From NCBI RefSeq assembly GCF_009695905.1, contig NZ_VUNA01000009.1, positions 32,448 to 96,447 of the forward strand: a DNA stretch of 64,000 nt, read 5' to 3'. The notes beneath the pieces were generated by a model. The model was not told the origin of the DNA. It was given only the letters and a program-made list of their open reading frames with translations, and made no database searches. Each line of letters opens with the position of its first letter. Within the stretch, counting starts at the first letter, position 1. A program made the position numbers and the translations under genes. Origin of the DNA: Mogibacterium kristiansenii (GTDB lineage Bacteria > Bacillota > Clostridia > Peptostreptococcales > Anaerovoracaceae). Below, one piece after another: positions 44,288 through 52,227 of this stretch.

Positions 44288-44316
44288 AATATACCATTAA
44301 GTGAAGGATTCGTCAA
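44288..44316 (-). promoter_or_regulatory. tetR promoter
   Basis: On the minus strand TTGACG (44311-44316) and TATATT (44288-44293) are separated by 17 bases. An operator dyad lies eight bases upstream of the -35 box. Confidence 0.65.
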
Positions 44317-44324
44317 GAATAAAA

Positions 44325-44337
44325 TGACCAACGGTCA
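44325..44337. promoter_or_regulatory. TetR operator dyad 1
   Basis: TGACCAACGGTCA, a perfect TGACC-N3-GGTCA dyad near the tetR promoter. Confidence 0.8.
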
Positions 44338-44412
44338 AGTGTTCGAAATCCTTATATATAAAGTGTTTCGAAAATTGAACAAAGGAATTTTGTAAAAAAT
44401 TTATCTCAAATA

Positions 44413-44441
44413 TTGACTGCTGGTCATTCCTGTGCTAGTAT
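44413..44441 (+). promoter_or_regulatory. MMPL operon promoter
   Basis: TTGACT and TAGTAT are separated by 17 bases. The -35 box is part of operator dyad 2, and dyad 3 lies just after the predicted start. Confidence 0.75.
44414..44426. promoter_or_regulatory. TetR operator dyad 2
   Basis: TGACTGCTGGTCA, a one-mismatch version of the dyad, overlapping the -35 box of the MMPL promoter. Binding here should block RNA polymerase. Confidence 0.7.
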
Positions 44442-44455
44442 ACTGGCAGATGAAA

Positions 44456-44468
44456 TGACCGTCGGTCA
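44456..44468. promoter_or_regulatory. TetR operator dyad 3
   Basis: TGACCGTCGGTCA, a perfect TGACC-N3-GGTCA dyad just downstream of the predicted start of the exporter transcript. Confidence 0.8.
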
Positions 44469-44509
44469 ATTTAGATATGCGAAACTATTTTTATAGGGGG
44501 ATGCAAGAG

Positions 44510-46609
44510 ATGAAATTCGGCAAAGTAGTTGTGAAGCTGAGACACGCAATCCTCGTAATAGCATTGATTTTAATCATTCCGTCAGCAATCGGAATGGCGA
44601 AGACTCATGTTAATTACGATATGTTGTCATACCTCCCGAGCGATATGGAAAGTGTAAAGGGTCAAGACCTGTTGATGGATGAGTTCCACAAGGGCGGCTT
44701 CTCCATTCTCGTTCTGGAGAATATGAAGACGGATGATGTGACGAAGCTGAAGAAGGACATTGAGAAGGTGGATCATGTGGAATCCATCGTGAATTTGCAG
44801 GACGTGGTGAATCCATCCATTCCGATTTCCATGTACCCGAAGGTGGTGCAGGACAATATCAATAACAAGAATGCAACGATGCTGGTAACATTCTACGATA
44901 CGGGAATTTCGGATGAGCATACGCTGAATGCCGTGGATCAGATTCGAAAGATGAGCAACAAGGACACGTATGTTGCCGGAATGACATCCATGGTTCTGGA
45001 TCTGAAGAATATTGCGGAGACGGAAGAAATCAAGTACGTAGCGGTGGCGGTAGCGCTGTCCCTTCTGGTAATGATGCTGTTGTTGGACTCCTATGTGGCA
45101 CCGTTCTTGTTCCTGCTGAGTATCGGACTGGCAATTCTGTACAACATGGGATCCAACATCATGTTCGGAGAAATCTCCTACATCACCAAAGCCATTGCGG
45201 CGGTGTTGCAGCTGGGCGTGACCATGGACTATTCCATCTTCCTGTGGCACAGCTATATGGAAAAGCTGGATGACGGAATAGAGCCGAAACCGGCCATGGC
45301 AGAGGCCATCAATGCAACGTTGATTTCTGTGACAGGAAGCTCCGTTACGACAATTGCCGGTTTCCTGGCATTGTGTTTCATGACCTATAAGATGGGCATG
45401 GACCTTGGATTGGTTATGGCGAAGGGCGTTGTCTTTGGTGTAGTGTGCAGCGTTACGGTGCTGCCGGTGATGATTCTGTTCTTTACAAGAACGTTGCAGA
45501 AGACTCGTCACAAGACCTTAATCCCAAGTGCCGACAGATTGTCTCACAAGCTCACATCTCGGTATGGAATTTACATCCTGTGCTTTGGACTCCTGTTAGC
45601 TCCGGCACTGTATGGATATGCTCACACGAATACATCTTACGATTTGACGAAGATGGTGGTGGGAGACGGCAAGGATATCGATAAAGAGATGGTTCCGTTC
45701 TATACTGCAAATAAGAAGCTATCGAAAGATTTCGGAATCAATACTTCCTATATCATCATCGCAGATGCGAATATGTCGGCGAAAGATGGCCGGTCCATGA
45801 GTGAGGAAATCAAAGACGTGAAGGGCGTGAAGAGCGTTCTGGGTGTGGACGGAATGCTGGGTTCTGCGATTCCTCGGAACATGCTTCCGGATGAGCTGAA
45901 CAACTCCATGCGGTCCGACAAGCACCAGATGATACTGGTGAACTCGAAGTATCGGATTTCTACCGACAAGGTAAATCGTCAGGTGACACAGGTCAACAGT
46001 ATCGTTCACAAGTACGATAAGAACGGATCGGTTATTGGTGAAGCGCCGTCTACGAAGGACTTGATTCAGCTGACGTCCAAGGACTTCCAGGTCGTTAACT
46101 GGATTTCCATCGGACTGGTGTTCCTGATTATTTTCTTCGTATTGAGCTCGATATCACTACCGTTTATACTGATACTTGTAATCGAGTTAGCCATATACAT
46201 CAACATTGGAATCTGTGGATTCACCGGAGTGGAGCTTCCGTTCCTGGTTCCGGTATGCGTCACCACCATTCAGCTGGGTTCCACGGTGGACTATGCGATA
46301 CTGATGTCCACTCGGTACAAGACCGAACGAATGGGCGGGCTGAGCAAGCGAGAGTCCATTGATATCGCCGTGCGGACGTCGATGCCGTCCATCATGACCA
46401 GTGCACTGGGCTTCTTCGCATCCACCTTCGGAGTGTCGAAGTATTCCAACGTATACTTGATCAGCACCATGTGTTCGCTGATGGCCAGAGGTGCGATTAT
46501 CAGTATGATCACGGTGATTTTCCTGCTGCCATCCATGCTTATGGCATTCGATCGTATAATTTGTAAAACTACAAGGGGCATGAAAGGATTGAACAATGAG
46601 AAAGCTTAA
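44510..46609 (+). CDS. MMPL/RND-family membrane exporter
   Basis: A 699-residue membrane protein with the two-fold RND layout: a membrane helix, an external loop, then a bundle (YVAVAVALSLLVMMLLLDSYV; LGVTMDYSIFLWHSYME; SSVTTIAGFLALCFM), repeated in the second half (LGSTVDYAILMSTRYKTE; SIMTSALGFFAS). The paired TMDYS/TVDYA motifs carry the proton-relay Asp-Tyr. These pumps move lipids or hydrophobic compounds. The ATG at 44510 has AGGGGG nine bases upstream. It overlaps the LxxG gene by 14 bases; both are under TetR control. Confidence 0.92.
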   Translation: MKFGKVVVKLRHAILVIALILIIPSAIGMAKTHVNYDMLSYLPSDMESVKGQDLLMDEFHKGGFSILVLENMKTDDVTKLKKDIEKVDHVESIVNLQDVVNPSIPISMYPKVVQDNINNKNATMLVTFYDTGISDEHTLNAVDQIRKMSNKDTYVAGMTSMVLDLKNIAETEEIKYVAVAVALSLLVMMLLLDSYVAPFLFLLSIGLAILYNMGSNIMFGEISYITKAIAAVLQLGVTMDYSIFLWHSYMEKLDDGIEPKPAMAEAINATLISVTGSSVTTIAGFLALCFMTYKMGMDLGLVMAKGVVFGVVCSVTVLPVMILFFTRTLQKTRHKTLIPSADRLSHKLTSRYGIYILCFGLLLAPALYGYAHTNTSYDLTKMVVGDGKDIDKEMVPFYTANKKLSKDFGINTSYIIIADANMSAKDGRSMSEEIKDVKGVKSVLGVDGMLGSAIPRNMLPDELNNSMRSDKHQMILVNSKYRISTDKVNRQVTQVNSIVHKYDKNGSVIGEAPSTKDLIQLTSKDFQVVNWISIGLVFLIIFFVLSSISLPFILILVIELAIYINIGICGFTGVELPFLVPVCVTTIQLGSTVDYAILMSTRYKTERMGGLSKRESIDIAVRTSMPSIMTSALGFFASTFGVSKYSNVYLISTMCSLMARGAIISMITVIFLLPSMLMAFDRIICKTTRGMKGLNNEKA

Positions 46610-48842
46610 CAACAAAATCAAGAAAATCGGCGCCCCGATTCTTGCGGGCGTTCTGGCATGCAGCACAGCGTTGTTTTATGTGCCGCAGATGAATGCAGTC
46701 CATGCAGATACGGAGAAGTCCATCAATGAGAACTTCCCGGAGATGCTGAAGACCGCACAGACCGGCGACAAATCCGAGACCGTGTACGCGGTAATGGACG
46801 CCGATGGCAATACAACCGATGTTTCGGTAAGCGAGTGGCTGAAGAATGAGGGCAAGTCCAACAACCTCAGCGATTACTCCAATCTGAAGAACATCAAGAA
46901 CACCTCCGGCGACGAGAAAATGAGCCGGGACGGCAAGAAGCTGGTGTGGGCCGCAAAGGGCAAGGACATCCACTACACCGGAGACTACGACGGGGAGCTT
47001 CCGGTAAAAGTAAAGGTCAGCTACTATCTGAACGGCACGAAGGTTTCCGCCGATGAAATCGCCGGCAAGAAGGGCAATGTAAAAATCCGTTTCGATTACG
47101 ACATCAACGACAGCGTAAAAGAAAACGGCTACAGTCTGACTCGTCCGTACGCAATCGTCAGTGCGGTCGTGCTGAGCAACGACAACTTCACCAACGTCAC
47201 CGTAAACAACGGTAAGGCGGTAAACGACGGAAACAGCACCGCCGTTGTGGGAATCGCTCTTCCGGGAATGAGCGACAACCTGCAGATTGACGAGCTGGAC
47301 ATTCCGGACCACGTAACCATCAACGCAAAGACCACGAATTTCGAAATCGACGGAACCTACACCGTAGCGGATTCCGGTTTCATGAATGATGTGGATACCA
47401 CGAAATTGGATGACGCCACCGGTCAGGTTGACGAGCTGGAAAGCGCACTGGACAAGCTGTCCGATGCTTCCAAAAAGCTGGTGGACGGAAGTTCCAAGCT
47501 GGCCAAGGGTGCCAATAAGCTGGCGGACAGCTCCTCTCAGATTGAAGAAGGAACCGAAACCCTGAAGGACGGCACCGAGAGCATGAAAAACGGATCCAAG
47601 GACTTGAAGGCCGGAACCGGAGACCTGAAGCAGGGGACCGGAGACCTGAAGGCCGGCGTGAAGAACTTGTCCGACGGTGCGGATCAGCTGGTAGCCGGTG
47701 CCCAGGACCTGTCTTCCGGAACCACTCAGATGAAAGAAGGAACGGAGGCGCTGAATTCCAGCGTGAACGGTGCGGGCGGACTGGCCGGTGATAACGGCAG
47801 CGCTAAGAAACTCAGTGCCGGAGCAGCTCAGGTGGATGCCGGAATCAAGCAGATGGGCAAAACGATTGCGGCACAGAACGCCAAGCTGGCTCAGACTGCG
47901 AAATCCATCAGCGACAATCTGGACGGCGTGAATACCGAGAAGGTAAATGCTCCATCCTCCGCCGATGTGGACGGCGCTCTGGAAACAGCTATCAAAGCGG
48001 CAGCGGCTTCCGGAGATCAGGACACCATCAATGCATTGAAGAATGCAAAAGAAAAGCTGGGAACATACGAGACAAACGTAAACGATACGGTTTCTTCCGT
48101 GAATACCGACAAGCAGAAGATTACTACCGCAAATCAGACGGCGAAGGCAATGTATCAGAGTATTGCAGCTTCTTCCAATGATGACTTGAAGAAGCTGCAG
48201 GACGGTGCGGATGAACTGAAGGCCGGAACTCAGGCTTTGGATACCGCCGTCAATGTAGGAGGTACAAAGGCGGACGAAACAAAGGTTCCGAGTCTGTCGA
48301 AGGCCGTGGCCGGACTGAATTCCGGTGCCGCACAGCTGGATGCCGGCGTGAACGGATATACCGACAAGGACGGAAAGTTCCATCCGGGCGCACTTCTGGG
48401 CCTCCAGAGCCTGCAGGCGGGAATCAAGGTCGATACTAAGGATAAGACCAGCCTGGTAACCGGCGTGAATAAGTTGGATGCCGGTGCAAATAAGCTGGAT
48501 GCCGGCACTACAAAGCTGGCAAACGGTGCGGTTCAGGTAGATGCCGGAACCGGTAAGCTGGTGACCTACATGGGTCAGCTGACGGAAGGTGCGGAGACTC
48601 TGTCTGACGGTGCGGATACTTTGGCAAGCGGAATGGCAACATTCAATAAGACCGGAATCCAGAAGCTGGTATCCACCCTGAAGGATTCGGATATTAAGAG
48701 CATGGTGAACCGGGTAAAGGCAACTTTGGATGCCGCTTCCGATGGTTCCTTCATCGGCGGAAAGCAGGACGGTCAGAGCGGAGAGAGCAAGATCATCTTC
48801 AAGACCGACGAGGTAAAGAAGGCAAGCAAATCCGATAAGTAG
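46596..48842 (+). CDS. Secreted LxxG-heptad repeat protein, exporter partner
   Basis: A 748-residue exported protein. After the signal segment (APILAGVLACSTALFYVPQMNAVHA) comes a beta-rich N-terminal domain (about 30-270). Then follow long runs of xxxLxxG heptads (KLVDGSSKLAKGANKLADSS, DLKAGTGDLKQGTGDLKAG, and again at 530-690), split by a helical insert near 430-510. Related YhgE/Pip proteins carry a C-terminal membrane domain, which is lacking here. The overlap with the MMPL gene implies coupled expression. The repeats probably form a periplasmic-like stalk outside the membrane, an inference from shape. Confidence 0.88.
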   Translation: MRKLNNKIKKIGAPILAGVLACSTALFYVPQMNAVHADTEKSINENFPEMLKTAQTGDKSETVYAVMDADGNTTDVSVSEWLKNEGKSNNLSDYSNLKNIKNTSGDEKMSRDGKKLVWAAKGKDIHYTGDYDGELPVKVKVSYYLNGTKVSADEIAGKKGNVKIRFDYDINDSVKENGYSLTRPYAIVSAVVLSNDNFTNVTVNNGKAVNDGNSTAVVGIALPGMSDNLQIDELDIPDHVTINAKTTNFEIDGTYTVADSGFMNDVDTTKLDDATGQVDELESALDKLSDASKKLVDGSSKLAKGANKLADSSSQIEEGTETLKDGTESMKNGSKDLKAGTGDLKQGTGDLKAGVKNLSDGADQLVAGAQDLSSGTTQMKEGTEALNSSVNGAGGLAGDNGSAKKLSAGAAQVDAGIKQMGKTIAAQNAKLAQTAKSISDNLDGVNTEKVNAPSSADVDGALETAIKAAAASGDQDTINALKNAKEKLGTYETNVNDTVSSVNTDKQKITTANQTAKAMYQSIAASSNDDLKKLQDGADELKAGTQALDTAVNVGGTKADETKVPSLSKAVAGLNSGAAQLDAGVNGYTDKDGKFHPGALLGLQSLQAGIKVDTKDKTSLVTGVNKLDAGANKLDAGTTKLANGAVQVDAGTGKLVTYMGQLTEGAETLSDGADTLASGMATFNKTGIQKLVSTLKDSDIKSMVNRVKATLDAASDGSFIGGKQDGQSGESKIIFKTDEVKKASKSDK

Positions 48843-48940
48843 GACCTGCCGGACAATTAAGCAAGTAGAGGGCGGAGCAGTCGCAATTCATGTGCGACGG
48901 CTTCGCCCTTTTCTTAGAGCAAACCCACCCCGAAGGCGGT
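48843..48940 (+). other. Spacer ahead of the 96-bp repeat array
   Basis: Non-coding tail of the exporter operon. It ends in a partial repeat unit (CCACCCCGAAGGCGGT) that matches the 3' end of the repeats. Confidence 0.5.
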
Positions 48941-49400
48941 AAGGTTCGCGCTCGCCTGCCCGCAAAGCCAATGAATTCGGTTTCCGTGCGCGAACCCCGG
49001 TCCGGAAAAAGAGGAAAAGACGACCCCGGCGCCGGCAAGGTTCGCGCTCGCCTGCCTGCAAAGCCAATGAATTCGGTTTTCGTGCGCGAACCCCGGTCCG
49101 GAAGAAGAGGAAAAGACGACCCCGGAGGCGGTAAAGTTCGCGCTCGCCTGCCTGCAAAGTCAATGAATTCGGTTTCCGTGCGCGAACCCCGGTCCGGAAA
49201 AAGAGGAAAAGACGACCCCGGAGGCGCTAAGGTTCGCGCTCGCCTGCCTGCAAAGTCAATGAATTCGGTTTCCGAGCGCGAACCCCGAGCCGGAAGAAGA
49301 GGAAAAGACGACCCCGGCGCCGGCAAGGTTCGCGCTCGCCTGCCCGCAAAGCCAATGAATTCGGTTTCCGTGCGCGAACCCCGGGCCGGAAGAAGAGAGA
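48941..49400. repeat. Five 96-bp tandem repeats with internal hairpins
   Basis: Units begin at 48941, 49037, 49133, 49229 and 49325, exactly 96 bases apart; the fifth is cut short near 49400. Each holds GGTTCGCGC and GCGCGAACC arms (one copy begins AAGTTCGCGC), about 33 bases apart, and a GC-rich CCCCGG...CCGG core. Because 96 is a multiple of three, long frames stay open on both strands (plus about 48890-49411, minus about 48799-49326). Differences between units change residues in both frames (for example Pro/Ser, Ser/Phe, Val/Glu on the plus strand), so I do not call a gene. Confidence 0.9.
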
Positions 49401-49506
49401 AAAGTGAATAATTTTTTTATAAGAAAAACTTATTTGAAAGCTCGCGCCTTCATGGTAGAATAAGGCAAGTATGTGCGTAGCTTAGTAAAGAGAAAGGGGT
49501 GCAGCA

Positions 49507-49959
49507 ATGAGAAAGCGGAACCTGCTGATATTCACGCTGGTTGTTGTACTGATGACCGCAATGTCCGCGCCGGTTTTCGCCGGCAGTCAGGGCGACCGGC
49601 CGGAACATAAAAGGACTCATACGGATAAGGTCTATGCGGCAAAAAAAGGCTCCATTTCGGTGGATACCCGCCTTCGGATTCGGGAAGACCGAGCGCATGT
49701 TCGGGTCCGGGTGAATCAGGGTGCCGCAAAGAAGACCACGCTGTACACTACGGTGTATCTGCTGAAATCTTCGAAAGGTCACTGGACCACCGTGGCCAGG
49801 TGGACCGGACGCGCCAATGGGAGAACCTTGAACCTGACCCGCAAGCGGAAGATTGTAAAGGGGCGGTATATGGTAAAAAGTGTTTCCACCGTCCGAAGCG
49901 GCCGGGGCAGCGATACCTTGGTGGATTACAGCAAGGAGCGTTCCTGCAGGAAAAGATAA
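49507..49959 (+). CDS. Small secreted basic protein of unknown function
   Basis: A 150-residue protein with signal peptide LLIFTLVVVLMTAMSAPVFA and a mature, strongly basic domain rich in beta-strand residues (SISVDTRLRIREDRAHVRVRVNQG, GRTLNLTRKRKIVKGRYMVKSVSTV). It has one Cys, near the end. AGAAAGGGG precedes the ATG. It is the first gene after the repeat array and ends before a strong bidirectional terminator. No family recognised. Confidence 0.7.
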   Translation: MRKRNLLIFTLVVVLMTAMSAPVFAGSQGDRPEHKRTHTDKVYAAKKGSISVDTRLRIREDRAHVRVRVNQGAAKKTTLYTTVYLLKSSKGHWTTVARWTGRANGRTLNLTRKRKIVKGRYMVKSVSTVRSGRGSDTLVDYSKERSCRKR

Positions 49960-49971
49960 AAAAGAATCTAA

Positions 49972-50021
49972 AACCCCCGGCAGAGGGCTTGCGATTATGC
50001 AAGTACCTGCTGCCGGGGGTT
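49972..50021. terminator. Strong bidirectional terminator
   Basis: A 12-bp perfect outer stem AACCCCCGGCAG/CTGCCGGGGGTT with an inner CTTGC/GCAAG stem. T-rich tracts lie on both sides. It separates two convergent genes. Confidence 0.9.
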
Positions 50022-50043
50022 CGTGTTTTATTGGAAATATAGA

Positions 50044-50694
50044 TTAGTCATCCGTCATGCGGTCGATGGAGTTCTCCGCATCCAGCATTCCGCCGGACAG
50101 GATGTTCAGAGCGGCTTCGTTCTTGTCGTCGTCCATGTCTTCCACAACCCATACGCCTTTTTCCTTCGTCAGATGGAAGGTAGCGGTCTTCTTGTATTCC
50201 TTCTTCTTCAATGCGGAAATTTGCCGGTGCAGCTTTTCGCTCATCACCTTGCTGACCTGCTCGTCGGAAGCGTTGGAGTTGTACAAATCCATGGCTCCGG
50301 CAAAGAAATCTTTGAAACCGGCCACGAATGCGTCGCCCATCTTGTAGGTGGTGATATCTACTTTTACCGTGGCCTCATCGCCGTTAATCTCTTCCTCACC
50401 GATTTTGTATTCGAAATCGATCAGTCTTGGGTAGAAGTCGTCGGTGAGCACCTTGTTCATTGCGGTGTCCATGCCTTCTTCGTCATCGTCGTCGTCCCAA
50501 GCTTCGGCGCCCAGATCAAAGGTACTCTCTTCGTATACCTTCTTGATAGCATCCTGATCCTCATCCTGAATTCCTTTGAGGAACTGATCCACCGTCTTCG
50601 ATGGGGTCACCTCCGGTTTGGATGAGGAAGAACCGCAGGCACACAGCAATACCAGTGTGCTCAGCAAAATCACAGATATTAATCTCTTCTTCAT
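50044..50694 (-). CDS. Lipoprotein of DUF5105/DUF4878-like type
   Basis: A 216-residue lipoprotein: signal SVILLSTLVLLCACGSSSS with a lipobox cysteine (LCAC). The mature part (TPSKTVDQFLKGIQDEDQDAIKKVYEE, KVDITTYKMGDAFVAGFKDFF) has the NTF2-like pattern of DUF5105/DUF4878 proteins. GGAG precedes the ATG. Function unknown. Confidence 0.75.
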   Translation of the reverse strand: MKKRLISVILLSTLVLLCACGSSSSKPEVTPSKTVDQFLKGIQDEDQDAIKKVYEESTFDLGAEAWDDDDDEEGMDTAMNKVLTDDFYPRLIDFEYKIGEEEINGDEATVKVDITTYKMGDAFVAGFKDFFAGAMDLYNSNASDEQVSKVMSEKLHRQISALKKKEYKKTATFHLTKEKGVWVVEDMDDDKNEAALNILSGGMLDAENSIDRMTDD

Positions 50695-50833
50695 TTAATA
50701 CTCCTTTCGTTATTAGAAACGGGATCCCGTTCATGTTCAACTTGAATTGATATAACCTTACACTATTGCCGGGAGGATATCAAGAAAGGCGTGTGAAATT
50801 TAAGAAAAGCTTTCGGAAATTTTAAGAAATGAC

Positions 50834-50862
50834 AAAAAACGAAACCGGCAGTTGCATGCCGG
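50834..50862 (-). terminator. HtrA-like gene terminator
   Basis: CCGGCA pairs with TGCCGG; on the minus strand TTTCGTTTTTT follows. It lies about 70 bases after the stop codon. Confidence 0.65.
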
Positions 50863-50931
50863 CCTCGCCAAAGAAAGGAAAATATATATATATCCATGGG
50901 AGTTGCCGCCTGTGCACCCCCGGATGGAAGG

Positions 50932-52026
50932 CTAGAATGTGGAGAAGAAATCCTCGATGGAATCTTCCCAGCTGTCATCCTGATCCGGAACACTGCCGTG
51001 GTGGCTTCCGGAGGAGTCCTGAGACTGCCCGCTGTTTCCGGAACGGGAATCCGAGGAGGAATCGTTGCTTCCGGAATTGCCGGACGAATCGGAACTGCTT
51101 TTGGTTCCGCTCTTGATGATATTTTTAATGATGGAATCCACCTCATCAATCGGAATGGCGAACCCGATGTTGTCGATGGACGCCTCTGAGGAAGAACTGC
51201 CGGAGGAGTATTTGGCATTGGTGATGCCGATGACCTCTCCGTACAGGTTGAACAGCGGGCCGCCGGAATTGCCGGAGTTGATGGCCGCGTCAGTCTGAAT
51301 CAGCTTCATGGTGTTGTTCTGAGAAAAAGTCACTTCCCGGTTCAGGGCGCTGATGGCGCCGGAGGTCAGGGAGAAAGTGAGTTCGCCCAGCGGATTTCCG
51401 ATGGTCACCACTTCGTCCCCCACGTTTGCGCTGGAGGACTTGCCCAGTGTCACGGCCCGGAGCCCGGTGGCGTTGATTTTCAGCACTGCCACGTCGTAAC
51501 TCTCGTTGTAGCCCCGCACCGTCGCCTCGTAGCTTTTGCCGTTGTTGGTGGAAACCGTGATGGAATCCGCCCCCTCGATTACGTGGTAGTTGGTGACGAT
51601 ATATCCATTGGATGAAACGATGAAGCCGGAACCGGAAGCCGCGGACTCCGTGGAGTAACCGAACATGTTCCGGGTGGTGGATTTGGTGGAGATTCCCACC
51701 GTCGCATCCACGTTCTTGGCGTAGACCTGCGCCGCCGTCATCTTTTTGCTGGTATTCACGCTTTTCACGCTCACCGTCCGGTCTCCGCCGTTCCCTTCCA
51801 GCAGGGTAGCAGCACCGGTGCGCTCGGCAATCATGGCACCCCCAAAGCCGGAGGCACCGCCGACGAGTGCGCAACTCAGCACCGCGGCGATGGTCCGTTT
51901 CCTAAAAGAATGTTCTTTCGGCCGCTTCTGCCGAGGCGGTCGGCTGTTTTTATGGTCATCCCGATTCTCGTCATTCGGATTGATCAGAATGAAGTCGGTG
52001 TTGGATTCGTTGAAATTATTATTCAT
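50932..52026 (-). CDS. Membrane-anchored HtrA/DegP-type serine protease without PDZ
   Basis: A 364-residue S1C protease. A polar cytoplasmic N-terminus is followed by one membrane segment (TIAAVLSCALVGGASGFGGAMIA) and a trypsin-like domain with the triad in TNYHVIEGAD (His), YDVAVLKINA (Asp) and NSGNSGGPLFN (Ser). After the domain comes only a Ser/Asn/Gly-rich tail (SSDSSGNSGSNDSSSDS...), where most HtrA proteins have a PDZ domain. The start at 52026 has AAGGAGG. Twin AACTTAAAG boxes lie upstream. Its role in envelope protein quality control is inferred. Confidence 0.92.
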   Translation of the reverse strand: MNNNFNESNTDFILINPNDENRDDHKNSRPPRQKRPKEHSFRKRTIAAVLSCALVGGASGFGGAMIAERTGAATLLEGNGGDRTVSVKSVNTSKKMTAAQVYAKNVDATVGISTKSTTRNMFGYSTESAASGSGFIVSSNGYIVTNYHVIEGADSITVSTNNGKSYEATVRGYNESYDVAVLKINATGLRAVTLGKSSSANVGDEVVTIGNPLGELTFSLTSGAISALNREVTFSQNNTMKLIQTDAAINSGNSGGPLFNLYGEVIGITNAKYSSGSSSSEASIDNIGFAIPIDEVDSIIKNIIKSGTKSSSDSSGNSGSNDSSSDSRSGNSGQSQDSSGSHHGSVPDQDDSWEDSIEDFFSTF

Positions 52027-52081
52027 GGGGAATCCTCCTTCATTATCGTGTTGCATTTGATAGTACCAATATACTGAAAAA

Positions 52082-52101
52082 AACTTAAAGTGAACTTAAA
52101 G
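52082..52101. promoter_or_regulatory. Twin AACTTAAAG boxes upstream of the HtrA-like gene
   Basis: AACTTAAAG occurs at 52082-52090 and 52093-52101, an 11-bp repeat typical of OmpR-family response-regulator sites. It lies about 60 bases ahead of the gene and 125 bases ahead of the GH25 gene on the other strand. Confidence 0.5.
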
Positions 52102-52227
52102 GAATATAAAAACTTTGAAAAGGAAATTGCAGGTTCAATCATATTTTCATCATAAAAACCGCCTCATGTATGCTATAATGATACGGTCATTTTATAGGAA
52201 GTCACTTGTAGGATAGAAAGGCAGTGG

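Noticed and set aside
46569..48383. A 604-codon frame opposite the LxxG protein gene
   Set aside because: It is an artefact of the repetitive Gly/Leu codons on the other strand. The sense strand has a signal peptide, heptads and an overlap with the MMPL gene.
48941..49400. CRISPR-like array
   Set aside because: The units are contiguous 96-bp copies without unique spacers, and there are no cas genes.
48799..49411. Long open frames of about 170 codons on both strands over the 96-bp array
   Set aside because: Period 96 keeps frames open automatically. Differences between units are mostly non-synonymous in both frames, and neither frame has a convincing start signal or domain.
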